From NCBI RefSeq assembly GCF_900112355.1, contig NZ_FOLM01000012.1, positions 1 to 64,000 on the forward strand: a DNA stretch of 64,000 nt, read 5' to 3'. Shown one piece after another: positions 15,724-24,873 of the stretch. The notes under the pieces are model-generated. The model worked only from the letters and a program-made list of their open reading frames with translations, was not told the DNA's origin and did no database searches. The DNA is from Streptomyces aidingensis. Its GTDB lineage: Bacteria; Actinomycetota; Actinomycetes; Streptomycetales; Streptomycetaceae. How positions within the stretch are numbered: position 1 is the first letter of the stretch; every line of letters begins with the position of its first letter. The translations under genes were made by a program, and so were the position numbers.

Positions 15724-18251
15724 CCGTGGTCCCTCCGCTCCTGGGACGCCGGTGCGTCCCGGCCGTCCTCCTGCTGGGTGCGCCCGCCGTCCTGCGGCCG
15801 GGCGCCGTTGCGGCTGCCGTCCCGGCGCTGCCGCGGCACGAGGAGCCCGCGCAGCTCGCCGCGCCAGGCCAGATCCCGCAGCCGCCGGTGTTCGCCCGTC
15901 CAGCGGCGGTGGCGGTGCCAGGTCCACCAGCCGAGGGCCGACACGGTGGCGGCCGGCCACACCCAGGCGGCCCAGCGGAGGGTGAGGACCAGCACGCCCA
16001 GGGCGGCGGCCAGCGCCAGGGCGCCGGCCAACGGGCTGCGGCGGGCCCGGCGGGCCGGGCGTTCCGCGCCGCGGATCACCAGGCCGGCCAGTGAACGGTC
16101 GGGGTGGTAGCAGGGCGCTCCGATGCGCTGCGCGGTCCACAGCTCCAGGGCGAAGACCGCGGCGGCGCCGGGCACCGCCCAGATCCAGGCCAGGGCCACC
16201 GTCTCCTGCGGCGCCCAGTTGAGGGCGTCGGTGATCCCCAGGACGAAGATCCAGACGAAGGTGAGGGCCGCGCCGCCGCCGACCGCCCAGGCCAGCACGG
16301 TGCGGTGCTCCAGGCTGCGGATGAAGGCGTCTTCGCGGCGGAAGCCGGCCACCGTCCGGGCCTCCTCCTCCCGGATGCGCTGCCGGAGCGCCGCCTGTTC
16401 GGCGTCGTCCCGGGCGTCCAGGGCCAGGGTGTGCGCCAGCAGCAGCCGCAGCGGGTCGCCCTCGTCGCCGAGCAGCCAGGTGTACCAGGGGACCGGCGCG
16501 GGCAGCAGTTCGCGCTGCCGGGCGGCCTGGTGGGCGAGGAAGCGGCGCACGGCCTCCGGCGCGGCCACCGTCCACAGCACGGCGGCGCGCAGCCGGGCGT
16601 CGGGGCGGCGCACCGCCGGTTCGGTGCGTCGGCGGCGGCGCAGCTCGGGGAACTCGGCGTGCAGGGCGGCGACGAGCCGCGGCCAGCGTTCCAGCTCGGC
16701 GGCCCACTGCTGGTGGAGGCGGGACAGCCCGCTGCCGCCGCGCCGGGCGTCGAGCAGCGGCAGGATGCGGTGGTCCAGCAGTTCGTCGGTGATGTCGGCG
16801 GCGGCCGGGTCGCCGTCGCCGGTGGTCAGGCCGGCGGCGCGTTCGGCGAGCAGGGCCAGGCCCTCCGCCGGGTCCACGGGCTCCCGGCGGTGCACCGGGG
16901 GCAGGGTGGGCGCCAGCCAGTTGAGCAGCCGGACGACATCCGCCGGGCCGGGCGGCCGGCGGGCGGTGAACGCCGGGAGCAGCGCCGTGAGTTCCTCCCG
17001 GTCGCCCTCGCCGTAGCGGGGCGAGGCGGCGGCGTTCCGCAGCCAGTCGACCAGCTCGGTGCGGGTGCCGCGCCGGGCCAGGGCGCGGCGGGCGGTCTCC
17101 CAGTGTTCCGCCAGCGCCTGGCCGAGCAGCCGGGGCTCGGTGAACTCCCGGCCGGCGAACGGGAAGACGGGCAGGCGGTGGGCGGCCCCCGGACCGTCGG
17201 GGCGGCCGTCGGCGAGCGGGTCGTCGGCGAGCGGGTCGTCGGCGAGCGGGTCGCCGGTGAGCCGGTCGGCGGGGCGGCGGGCGGTGGCGGGGGTGCCGCC
17301 GGCCAGCCAGGCGGCGACCTCCTCGGCTCCCCACCGGTATTCGAAGTCCTGGGTGAGCAGCCCGCGGCAGAGCAGCTTCAGACGCGGGTCGGTGACGGCG
17401 GAGAGGTCGAGATAGCCGCTGACCACCTGGGCGCGGGCCCCGTCGGCCGTGAGATGGCGGACCGGGTGGCGTCCGCCGGCCAGCTCCGCGATGATCATGC
17501 CGAGCGACCACCAGTCGGCGGGCGGGTGGATGAGCTGGCGGGCCAGGCCGGCCTCCGGCGCCTGGTAGCGGGCGGTGCCCACCCATTCGGAGGCGGCGCC
17601 GAAGCGCGGCCGCGGGGCATGCACGGCGTCGGAGAAGTCGATGACGGTCAGGTCCGGCCCGGGCGGATCGAGAGAGCCGAGCACCAGGTTCGCCGGGCTG
17701 AGGTCCCGGTGCACGATGCCCTGCCGGTGCAGGGCGGTGAGCGCGGCGGCGGCCTGGCGGACCACGGCGTGCACAAAGGGGAGCGGGGCGGGGCCCGGCC
17801 GGTCCTGGGACCAGGCGGCGAGATGGGTCTCGCCGCAGACGGGCGCGGTGTCGAAGGGATGCCCGTCGCGCACCTCGGCACGGTGCAGCCGCAGCACGTG
17901 GGGGAGGGCGTCGGGGCCGTCCGCGGGCCGGTCCCGCAGGATGCGCCACACCTCCGGGTCGGGCCGGTGCCCGGGGTGGTACCACTTCAGGAAGCAGTCG
18001 GTGCCGTCCTGGCGGTCGGTGACCCGCAGGACGGCCGCCTCCTGCGGCACCGCGGGCCGTTTGCGCACCTCGCGGCGTTCGTAACGGGCCGCCAGCGCCG
18101 GCGGGAGGGCGTCCGCGTCGCCCCGCGGGTCGGGCGCCGGCCCGGTTGCGCCGGCGGCCTCCGCCTCGTGCTCGGTCGGAGCGGCGAAGGGCTCGTGCTC
18201 GGTGGGGGGCACCGTGCCGGCGCGGTCCGCCGTGCGGGGCGGCTCGGTCAT
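15720..18251 (-). CDS. Membrane-anchored Ser/Thr protein kinase
   Basis: An 843-residue eukaryotic-like kinase, first gene of the four-gene leftward operon, with a strong GGAGGAGGAG ribosome site before the ATG at 18251. An acidic N-terminus precedes the kinase domain. Lys89 (CFLKWY), the catalytic loop HRDLSPAN (Asp183) and VIDFSDAV (Asp205, replacing DFG) are all present, followed by the APE-like segment ARYQAPEAG. A long helical middle follows. The last ~200 residues hold four probable membrane helices, including ALTFVWIFVLGI and LALAAALGVLVLTL. It likely phosphorylates partners that the operon's FHA protein reads. A DPLAD pentapeptide repeats three times near residues 335-350. Confidence 0.87.
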   Translation of the reverse strand: MTEPPRTADRAGTVPPTEHEPFAAPTEHEAEAAGATGPAPDPRGDADALPPALAARYERREVRKRPAVPQEAAVLRVTDRQDGTDCFLKWYHPGHRPDPEVWRILRDRPADGPDALPHVLRLHRAEVRDGHPFDTAPVCGETHLAAWSQDRPGPAPLPFVHAVVRQAAAALTALHRQGIVHRDLSPANLVLGSLDPPGPDLTVIDFSDAVHAPRPRFGAASEWVGTARYQAPEAGLARQLIHPPADWWSLGMIIAELAGGRHPVRHLTADGARAQVVSGYLDLSAVTDPRLKLLCRGLLTQDFEYRWGAEEVAAWLAGGTPATARRPADRLTGDPLADDPLADDPLADGRPDGPGAAHRLPVFPFAGREFTEPRLLGQALAEHWETARRALARRGTRTELVDWLRNAAASPRYGEGDREELTALLPAFTARRPPGPADVVRLLNWLAPTLPPVHRREPVDPAEGLALLAERAAGLTTGDGDPAAADITDELLDHRILPLLDARRGGSGLSRLHQQWAAELERWPRLVAALHAEFPELRRRRRTEPAVRRPDARLRAAVLWTVAAPEAVRRFLAHQAARQRELLPAPVPWYTWLLGDEGDPLRLLLAHTLALDARDDAEQAALRQRIREEEARTVAGFRREDAFIRSLEHRTVLAWAVGGGAALTFVWIFVLGITDALNWAPQETVALAWIWAVPGAAAVFALELWTAQRIGAPCYHPDRSLAGLVIRGAERPARRARRSPLAGALALAAALGVLVLTLRWAAWVWPAATVSALGWWTWHRHRRWTGEHRRLRDLAWRGELRGLLVPRQRRDGSRNGARPQDGGRTQQEDGRDAPASQERRDHG

Positions 18252-18669
18252 GGTCTCTCCTCCTCCACTGGCCTCCACCGGCCCGGGCCGTGCGTGGGGT
18301 GCGGAGCGCGGGGCCATCCCGTCCGGTGCCCGAGCCGTTCGGGCCGCGGGGGCAGCCCGTCCGGCCACCGCTCTTCCCGCCCCGGATCCCGGCCGTACCG
18401 TCACCCTCCCCGTCACCCCGTCACCCCCGGGGTTCCCCGTGCTTTCCCCCGCTCCCCGTATCCCCGATGCACCCCGCTCTTTCCCGGGCCCTCCCGGTCG
18501 TTCACGGGCGGCACGGGCCGGCCCTGCTGCGAGTGTATCGAGCGGAAAGTCGTCGCCCGGTGTGTTTTCCGGTGGTTCTCCGGGGAATTCCCGGGCGATT
18601 TCCGGGGGTGCGCAGTATTTGTCGACAAAGCCCCTTCCGGGATGCCGGGAGTCTGTCAGAGTAATCCTC
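18252..18669. promoter_or_regulatory. Divergent regulatory region between the kinase operon and the radical-SAM gene
   Basis: This 418-bp region must hold promoters in both directions. On the plus strand TTCCGGTGG (18567-18575) and CGGGCGATTTCCGGG (18592-18606) repeat the motif found before the CHAT gene. A perfect decamer palindrome TTGTCGACAA lies at 18619-18628, about 45 bp before the radical-SAM ATG. No small gene was recognised here. Confidence 0.5.
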
Positions 18670-19401
18670 ATGACGGTCGGGGAGAACGCGGACGCAAGCG
18701 GCGCCGCGGCCGAATTGCGTGTCAGCGGCACTCATTTTCCGGTGACCACGCTGGGGCCGGGACGCCGCCTGGTCGTCTGGACCCAGGGCTGCGCCCTGGC
18801 CTGCCCCGGATGCATGTCCCGGCATACCTGGGACCCCGACGGCGGGCGCTCCGCGCCGGTGCCCGCGCTGCTCGCGCAGTGGCGGTCCGCACTCGACGCG
18901 GGCGCGCAAGGGCTGACGGTCAGCGGCGGCGAACCGCTGGAGCAGCCGGCGGCCCTGGCGGCACTGCTGGCGGGCGCCGCCCGGATGCGCGCCCTGGCCG
19001 GCCCGTTCCCGCACGGCGAGCCGGACCTCCTGGTCTACACCGGCTATGCGGAGGCGGAGCTGGACGCGCCCGGGCACGCGGCGCTGCGGCACGCCGACGC
19101 CGTGATCACCGGCCGCTACCGGGCCGGGCGGCCGACCCGGCTGGTCTGGCGCGGCTCGGCCAACCAGCGGCTGCTGCCGCGCACCCCGCTGGGCCGGCGG
19201 CGGTATGCCCCGCATCTGTCCCGGACCACCGCCGGGCCGTCGCTGGAAACCGTTGCCCAGGGCACCGGTGTCATGGTGCACGGCGTCCCCGGACCGGGTG
19301 AACTCGCGGCGCTGGAAAGGGCGTTGCGCATGCGAGGGGTGCGGCTGTCGGAGCCGAGCTGGCGCCCGGCCGCCCGCCGCCACCGGGACGGAACCGGGTG
19401 A
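18670..19401 (+). CDS. Radical-SAM single-cluster protein, NrdG-like activase
   Basis: A 243-residue protein of the 4Fe-4S single-cluster group related to the anaerobic ribonucleotide reductase activase. The cluster motif CALACPGC (Cys41, Cys45, Cys48; CX3CX2C) is followed by LTVSGGEPLEQ, the conserved GGEP of radical-SAM enzymes that contacts SAM, and LLVYTGYAEAEL. No NrdD reductase gene is nearby, so a role in deoxynucleotide synthesis is unlikely. It may instead install a glycyl radical or modify a protein in the island. It is divergent from the kinase operon. The last ~70 residues are variable. Confidence 0.82.
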   Translation: MTVGENADASGAAAELRVSGTHFPVTTLGPGRRLVVWTQGCALACPGCMSRHTWDPDGGRSAPVPALLAQWRSALDAGAQGLTVSGGEPLEQPAALAALLAGAARMRALAGPFPHGEPDLLVYTGYAEAELDAPGHAALRHADAVITGRYRAGRPTRLVWRGSANQRLLPRTPLGRRRYAPHLSRTTAGPSLETVAQGTGVMVHGVPGPGELAALERALRMRGVRLSEPSWRPAARRHRDGTG

Positions 19402-19583
19402 GCGCGCCGACCGGCCCGCGCCGGCCCCATGGCGCCGGCGCCCGGTACGGGTCCGGCCGCGCCGGTCCCCCGCCGGCGCCCGGGACAGGGGCCGGGACCG
19501 GGGCTTGGACCGGGGCTTGGACAGGGGCTTGGACGGGACCTGCCGGGCCCGGCGCGGCGCAGCACCCGCCGCGGCGGGCGCCC

Positions 19584-20765
19584 TCACCGGCCGGTCAGCG
19601 CCTGGGCCACCTCCCGGCGCCGCACCACCAGCTGGACCTGCCACCGCGGGTCCGCCGCCAGCTGTTCCCGGATCGCCCAGGCCAGCCATGCGGCGCTGTC
19701 CGCCGGTGCCAGGCCGCCCCGCCCGGCGCCCAGCAGCGGAAAACAGATGGTCCGCAGCGGCGGGCGGAAGTCGTCGCGTTCCGCCCGCGCGCGGGCGAAG
19801 ACCTCCCCCACCGCCGTGACGATGGTCTCCGGCTCGACCCGGTAGGTGTCGTGCTCGGGCAGCGGCGCGGCCACGGCCGCGTGGTAGATGCGGCGGATGC
19901 CCCGCTCCGCGAGGGCGCCGGACGAGGTCGGGGCAACGGTTCCCGGCCGCACCGGCAGGCCCGGCCGGGCGTGGGCGCGCATCCAGCCGGCCAGTTCCCG
20001 GGCCAGCACGTCGTCGACCAGCTCGCCGGTCACGTCCCGCACCGCGGCGGCGCGGCGCAGCGAGGCGGACAGCGTGGTGTGGAAGGTCTTGGACATCTCC
20101 AGGTAGACGTTCTCCGAGGACACCAGGACATCCACGTCCCGCAGCAGTTCGGCCGGGCAGACGGCCAGCTCGAACGGCAGGCTGCCGTCCGCGGTGGTGG
20201 CGGTGACCCGGAACGGGGTGGCCGGTGCCGGGCCCCGCGGGTGCCGGACGCCGGCACTCCGCGACGGCTGCGGCCCCGCCGACGTCCCCGCCGACGGCCC
20301 CGGTTCCTGCCCCGGCCCGGATGGCACCGCCGCCGCGCCCGGCGGAGCGGCGGCCCGCTGCCGGCAGAGCATCAGCACCGCTTCGGCCAGCTGCCCGAAC
20401 ACCTCCTCCTCGCGCTGCCGCCGGAAGGTCTCCCCGACGATGCGGTAGACGGAGGCCGCCGCTTCCCGCCGCGCCGCGGCCGAGGCGCCCCGCTGCCCCG
20501 GCAGCAGCCCGAAGCTGCGGGCCGCGGCCCGCCCGATCGGGTCCTCCTCGCCGCCGAGCCGCCGCACGGCGTCGCGGATCAGGGCCTCCATCCCGGCGGG
20601 GGCGTCGTCCTCGCCGGTGCTGTGGCCGCTGCGCACCGCCGCGGCGCGCAGCGCCGGAAGCGGCAGCCGGCGCAGCCCGGCCAGCCCGGGCCGGCGCAGG
20701 GCCGTCAGGTCGGCGGTGAGTCCGGCATGGGTGGGCAGGTCAGGCGCGGTGGTGTCCGGACGCAT
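19584..20765 (-). CDS. Macro domain-containing protein
   Basis: A 393-residue protein whose C-terminal ~190 residues form a macro domain, an ADP-ribose-binding fold: VDVLVSSENVYLEMS, RDVTGELVDDVLARELAGW, GIRRIYHAAVA and ICFPLLGAGRGGL. The N-terminal half is helical and unrecognised, joined by a Pro/Gly-rich linker. Macro domains bind or remove ADP-ribose, which fits the NAD+-cleaving RES protein in the same island; that link is inference. The start ATG (20765) has TATCTT 6 nt upstream, so the mRNA is probably leaderless. Confidence 0.8.
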   Translation of the reverse strand: MRPDTTAPDLPTHAGLTADLTALRRPGLAGLRRLPLPALRAAAVRSGHSTGEDDAPAGMEALIRDAVRRLGGEEDPIGRAAARSFGLLPGQRGASAAARREAAASVYRIVGETFRRQREEEVFGQLAEAVLMLCRQRAAAPPGAAAVPSGPGQEPGPSAGTSAGPQPSRSAGVRHPRGPAPATPFRVTATTADGSLPFELAVCPAELLRDVDVLVSSENVYLEMSKTFHTTLSASLRRAAAVRDVTGELVDDVLARELAGWMRAHARPGLPVRPGTVAPTSSGALAERGIRRIYHAAVAAPLPEHDTYRVEPETIVTAVGEVFARARAERDDFRPPLRTICFPLLGAGRGGLAPADSAAWLAWAIREQLAADPRWQVQLVVRRREVAQALTGR

Positions 20766-21135
20766 GAGAAAAAGATAGAGCCCAGTGGCGCCCCGGAGAA
20801 CGGGATACGGGCCACCGGGCCCACCCCATGACCTCACCCGTCCCAGGAACTCCGTGCGCTCCGGAAAAGGAACAAGGCATTCCGGTTGTTTCCCGCCGCG
20901 GAACCGGTTTCCCGCCAGGGCTGGATCAGACCCGTTTCCGCCCCGTGACGGGAATCCCGCAGACGGGCCGCCGGGAGCCGCCCCGGCCCCCTGCCGGGAT
21001 TCCCTCCGGTCGGCCCCCGGGCAATTGCCGGGGGAATTCCGGTGTTTTCCCGCATTCATGGTCCAGCCGCCCGCGGATCGTGCTAGGAATTCCGGACGAG
21101 GGAACGGAACCGCGGAAACGGCAAGGGGTGCCACG
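20766..21135. other. Intergenic region between divergent macro-domain and unknown genes
   Basis: About 370 bases with no supported gene. The stretch near 21015-21052 (a CCCCCGG block, GGGCAATTGCC and GGAATTCCGG) resembles the reverse complement of the 18567-18608 motif region, though more loosely than the CHAT-gene copy. Promoters for both flanking genes must lie here. Confidence 0.35.
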
Positions 21136-21828
21136 GTGGTCTTCGGGGGAATCGGACGGGTGGTGCGCCGGGCCGCGCTGCCCGCCATGACCAGGGCAGG
21201 CGCCCGGATACGGGGCCGGGAGGACGGACGGCGGGGGATACCGGCCGGGTCGCACGGGGGGCCGGCCGGCACCGCCCGCCCCGAACTCATCGTCACCGAC
21301 TACATCGCGGGGCTGCACGCGCTCGGCGCGCAGGCGGCGCTCGATCTGCGGGCCGCGCTGCTGCACCGGGAACGGCGCCTGGTCGCCGCCATCCACCGGG
21401 AGGCGGTGCAGGTCGTCACCCAGTACGACATCCGGCAGGACCCGCGTCCGGCCGCGCTTGCCGCGTTCGGCGGCCGGGTCGGCGACTGGCGCACCATGGC
21501 GGCCGTCTGCCGCGGCCGGGCGGAGGGCATCACCGGGCGGATCAACCAGCAGATCGCCGCGTACTGGCACGGCCTGCGGCTCGGCAGGCTCGAACAGTTC
21601 AACTACCGGCCGCCCGACGACGAGGACTCCGTCTTCCCGCGCCACTGGCGACCCGCCCCGATGACGCTTGACCCGTCCTGGGACGCCCCCGACACCTGGC
21701 TCGGCACCGGCACCGGCCCCGGCACCGGCCCCGGCACCGGGACGGCCGGCGGGCCGGCCACCCCGCGCGCCCTGCACATCCTGCGCACCCAGTCCACCCG
21801 CGGCCCGATACCCCTGGAAGGCCACTGA
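21136..21828 (+). CDS. Hypothetical protein, first of the envelope gene set
   Basis: I do not recognise this 230-residue protein. From the GTG at 21136 (AAGGGG ribosome site) it begins VVFGGIGRVVRR and has a helical core with HALGAQAALDLRAALLHRER and ITGRINQQIAAYWHGLRLG, rich in Arg and Trp. The C-terminus carries an imperfect (GTGP)n repeat. It ends just before a lipoprotein gene and is probably co-transcribed with the next three genes. Confidence 0.55.
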   Translation: MVFGGIGRVVRRAALPAMTRAGARIRGREDGRRGIPAGSHGGPAGTARPELIVTDYIAGLHALGAQAALDLRAALLHRERRLVAAIHREAVQVVTQYDIRQDPRPAALAAFGGRVGDWRTMAAVCRGRAEGITGRINQQIAAYWHGLRLGRLEQFNYRPPDDEDSVFPRHWRPAPMTLDPSWDAPDTWLGTGTGPGTGPGTGTAGGPATPRALHILRTQSTRGPIPLEGH

Positions 21829-21829
21829 C

Positions 21830-22600
21830 ATGTCCCGCCACCTCCCGGGCGCCGCGCCGCGCCCCGGCCGCCGCGCCGCCGCCGTCCTGCTCGGCTGCGC
21901 GCTGACGGCCGCCGGCACCGGCTGCCAGGCACTCGGCATCACCGGCCCCGAACGCTACGAGGAGTCCTGCGGCGTGCTGGTCGACGGCTCGGGCTCCGCC
22001 CAGCCCTACCCCGAGGGATTCGACGGCGAGATCCTGCTCGACGAGACCCTGCCGGACTTCCTGGCCGACCGCACCTGCCGCACCCTGTCCTTCGGGCCCA
22101 TCACCAACGCCTCCGCCGGATCGACCTGCCGGGCCGAACCCCTGGACCTGGACCCCGACGGCGACGCCCACACCGACCGCGAGGAGCTGCGCGCGTCGCT
22201 CCGGGCCGCCGCCCTGGGCCGGGCCCGGGAACTCCTGGCCTGCGCCCGGAGCAGGGAACCGGGCTCCGACGTCCTCGGTGCGCTCGACCGGGTGGCGGGC
22301 GACCGCCCGGGCGGCGACGGCACCCTGCACCTGCTGGTGATCAGCGACTTCCGGCAGTACGACACCGAATTCCGGGTCGGGGAGCACGACCTGACCACGC
22401 CCGAGTCCCGCGCCGCCGTCCTCGATCTGCTCGCCGAGGACGGCCGGCTGCCCGACCTCTCCGGGGTCCGGGTCTACCCCGTCGGCTACGGCATGCGGAT
22501 GAGTGACGAGCCAGGCGCCTACGGCGACTTCGACGCCTTCTGGACCGAGCTCCTGGAGGGGAGGTCGGGCGCCGATGTCGACCACGGTTACCGGAACTGA
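21830..22600 (+). CDS. Lipoprotein with vWA-like MIDAS motif
   Basis: A 256-residue exported lipoprotein. The signal region RRAAAVLLGCALTAAGTGC ends in a lipobox with Cys32 as the acylation site. Immediately after it, CGVLVDGSGSAQ contains D-G-S-G-S, the metal-ion-dependent adhesion site pattern of von Willebrand A folds, followed by alternating strands such as LHLLVISDFRQYDTEFR. It is therefore probably a cell-surface vWA-like binding protein. The start ATG lies 2 nt after the stop of the upstream gene. Confidence 0.7.
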   Translation: MSRHLPGAAPRPGRRAAAVLLGCALTAAGTGCQALGITGPERYEESCGVLVDGSGSAQPYPEGFDGEILLDETLPDFLADRTCRTLSFGPITNASAGSTCRAEPLDLDPDGDAHTDREELRASLRAAALGRARELLACARSREPGSDVLGALDRVAGDRPGGDGTLHLLVISDFRQYDTEFRVGEHDLTTPESRAAVLDLLAEDGRLPDLSGVRVYPVGYGMRMSDEPGAYGDFDAFWTELLEGRSGADVDHGYRN

Positions 22601-24143
22601 CGGCGGCGGACGCGGACGGCGCGGCGGTCGCCGCGGCAGGCGCGGCGCGGCGCCGCACCTGGCGCTGGTGCCGCCCGCCGCCGCCCGGCCCGCGGCGCCC
22701 GCCGCGCCCCTGCTGCGGCCGGACACCGGAACAGGACGCCACCGCCTGCTGACCCGGAGCCGCCGGGCCGGCCGCCGGGCCGCCCGCAGCGGCGCCTACG
22801 ACCCGTGGCTGCTGGCCGACCCGGAGCTGCTGCCGCCCCGCCTGGCGGAGCTCGCCGCGCTGCGCAGGCAGGCCCGGGCGCGGCTGACCGCGGACGCGGT
22901 GCGCGAGGGCAGCACCGAACGCGGCGCCCGCGCCCAGGGACAGATCGGTGAACAGGCCGCGCAGGCCGCCCGGGAGGCAGCCGCGGAGGACCGCCGGCGG
23001 GCCGAGACCGACCTGGCGACCAGCAGGGCTCAGCTGGACCGGCTGGCCGCCCGCGAGGAACGCCACCACCGGCTGCGCGAGCGGGTCCGCCTGCGGCGGG
23101 AACAGCGGGCCGGGGACCGGGCCGCCCGGCTGGACGACGGCCCCGCCGTACCGGGCGACGGCCCCGCCGTACCGGGCGACGGCCCCGCCGTACCGGACGG
23201 CGGCCCGGAACCGCCCGGCGCCCGCTGGGAGGGCCTGTCCGCCCGGTCCGGTATGTCCGGCCGCGGACGCCTGCTGCTGCTCCTGCTCCTGGCTCTGGTG
23301 GAACTGCCCATCTACTGGGTCGTGTTCCAGCGGATCCACGGCGCGGGCGAGGCACAGGCCAATCTGCTCACCGCCACGTTCACCCTGGCCGTCGGCACCC
23401 TGATGATCGTCGGCCCGCACTGGCTGGGCCGGCAGGTCCGCCGGCTGCCCGCCACCGGCACCTCCCGTCTCACCCTGCTCCTCACCACCCCCGCCGTGCT
23501 GGCCTGCTGGCTCTTCGCCTGCTACGGGCTGGGCCTGCTGCGGGCCCGGCTGCTGGCCGAGGACACCGGGCTGCCGCCGCTGCCCGAGGACGTCCTGGCG
23601 GACATGCCCCCGGAGATGCGGGAGCAGAGCAGCGTCCTGGACCGGCTCGGGGTCGACGAGCAGACCATGAGCTGGATGTTCTTCGCCCTGCTGGTCCTGT
23701 CCGGGCTGCTCGGCCTGCTGCTGGCGCTGGCCGAGGACCACCCCTTTGTGGCCGCCTTCCGCACCGCCGACCGGTCACTGGCCGCGGCCCTGGCGCGGGA
23801 ACAGGCGGCCCTGCTGGCCCTGCACCGGGCGCGGCAGCGGGTGGACGGCCACCCGGAGCGGGACGACGCCCGCCGGGAAGCGCTGCGCGCCGGGCTCCGG
23901 GAACTCGACGCCCTCTACGACGCCGCCGCCCACGCCTATCTGGACGGCTTCGCGGCGGGTGCCAGGAGTCCGGCCATGACCGAGGCCGCCATGCATCTCT
24001 CCCGCAAGTGGCGCGGACTCGTCGCCGAGGACGCGGCAGCCGGCGGAGAGGGGACCGGCACGGACGCCGGGGCCGCGGCCGGCGGGCCGGCCGCCGGCCC
24101 GCCGGGCGGCCCCCATCTGCGGGCGGGCGGCGGGCGCCCCTGA
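22575..24143 (+). CDS. Polytopic membrane protein with long coiled-coil N-terminus
   Basis: A 522-residue unrecognised membrane protein. A basic N-terminus (RGRRGGRRGRRG) precedes a coiled coil of ~120 residues, then a three-fold 21-nt tandem repeat encoding GDGPAVP. Four membrane segments follow: LLLLLLLALVELPIYWVVF, FTLAVGTLMIVGPHWL, TTPAVLACWLFACYGLGLL and FFALLVLSGLLGLLLAL. The C-terminus is helical and ends in a low-complexity Ala/Gly tail. The ATG at 22575 overlaps the lipoprotein gene by 26 nt and has GGAGGGGAGG upstream, which indicates coupling. Confidence 0.65.
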   Translation: MSTTVTGTDGGGRGRRGGRRGRRGAAPHLALVPPAAARPAAPAAPLLRPDTGTGRHRLLTRSRRAGRRAARSGAYDPWLLADPELLPPRLAELAALRRQARARLTADAVREGSTERGARAQGQIGEQAAQAAREAAAEDRRRAETDLATSRAQLDRLAAREERHHRLRERVRLRREQRAGDRAARLDDGPAVPGDGPAVPGDGPAVPDGGPEPPGARWEGLSARSGMSGRGRLLLLLLLALVELPIYWVVFQRIHGAGEAQANLLTATFTLAVGTLMIVGPHWLGRQVRRLPATGTSRLTLLLTTPAVLACWLFACYGLGLLRARLLAEDTGLPPLPEDVLADMPPEMREQSSVLDRLGVDEQTMSWMFFALLVLSGLLGLLLALAEDHPFVAAFRTADRSLAAALAREQAALLALHRARQRVDGHPERDDARREALRAGLRELDALYDAAAHAYLDGFAAGARSPAMTEAAMHLSRKWRGLVAEDAAAGGEGTGTDAGAAAGGPAAGPPGGPHLRAGGGRP

Positions 24144-24205
24144 CCCGGGCCGGCCTGCCCCGGCCCGTGCCACCCCGGACGGCAACCGCGGAAGGAGCCG
24201 GTGCC

Positions 24206-24784
24206 ATGGGAACCGCGTGGACCTCGCTGGTGGTCGCCGTCGTCGGCGTGGCCGGCACCCTGGTCGCGTCCCTGCTCACCCAGCGCCGCGCCGACCGGAC
24301 CAAACGCCTGGAACTGGCCGCGCTCGCCGAGGAACGCGAACGCGAACGGCACCACGGCGAGCGGCTGCGGCACGCGGACCTCGCGGAGGCCCGCGCCCAG
24401 GCCTCCCTGGCGCTGCGCCGCACCTGCTACGTCTCCCTCAACACCGCCTGCCGGCAGTATCTGACCGCCCAGGTCAACTACCTCAAGGCGCTGCGCGCCG
24501 GGGACCCGGAGGCGGGCCGCGCCTGCCTGGCCCTGCTGGAGGAGCGGCGCACCGCCCACCGCGACAGCTACGCCGAGGCGCAGATGGTGGTGCCGGGCGA
24601 GGTGCTGGACGCGGCGCGGGCCGCCAACCGGCTGCTCAACGACAGCTACGGCGCCCTGCTGCGCAGCGGTGGTGACCTGACCGACGGCGACACGGCCCGG
24701 CTCCGCCGGGGCCTGGACAGCGGCTGGAACGCACTCACCGTCCTGCGCCGGCGCATGCGGAACGACCTCGGCCTCGATCCCTAG
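24206..24784 (+). CDS. Small single-span coiled-coil membrane protein
   Basis: An unrecognised 192-residue protein. An N-terminal membrane anchor (SLVVAVVGVAGTLVASLL) is followed by a highly charged helix QRRADRTKRLELAALAEERE, then a helical cytoplasmic region. The start ATG has a clear AAGGAG ribosome site. Proteins with this anchor-plus-helix layout are common next to signalling genes in Streptomyces. It is probably the last gene of the envelope set starting at 21136. Confidence 0.6.
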   Translation: MGTAWTSLVVAVVGVAGTLVASLLTQRRADRTKRLELAALAEERERERHHGERLRHADLAEARAQASLALRRTCYVSLNTACRQYLTAQVNYLKALRAGDPEAGRACLALLEERRTAHRDSYAEAQMVVPGEVLDAARAANRLLNDSYGALLRSGGDLTDGDTARLRRGLDSGWNALTVLRRRMRNDLGLDP

Positions 24785-24873
24785 CCGTACTGTCCCGTGA
24801 GGCCGCCGGACGCGGCTGACGCAACCTGGTGACGCTCCCGCGGAGTCAGGCAGGGTGAAGGGGGTGCCGTCGG

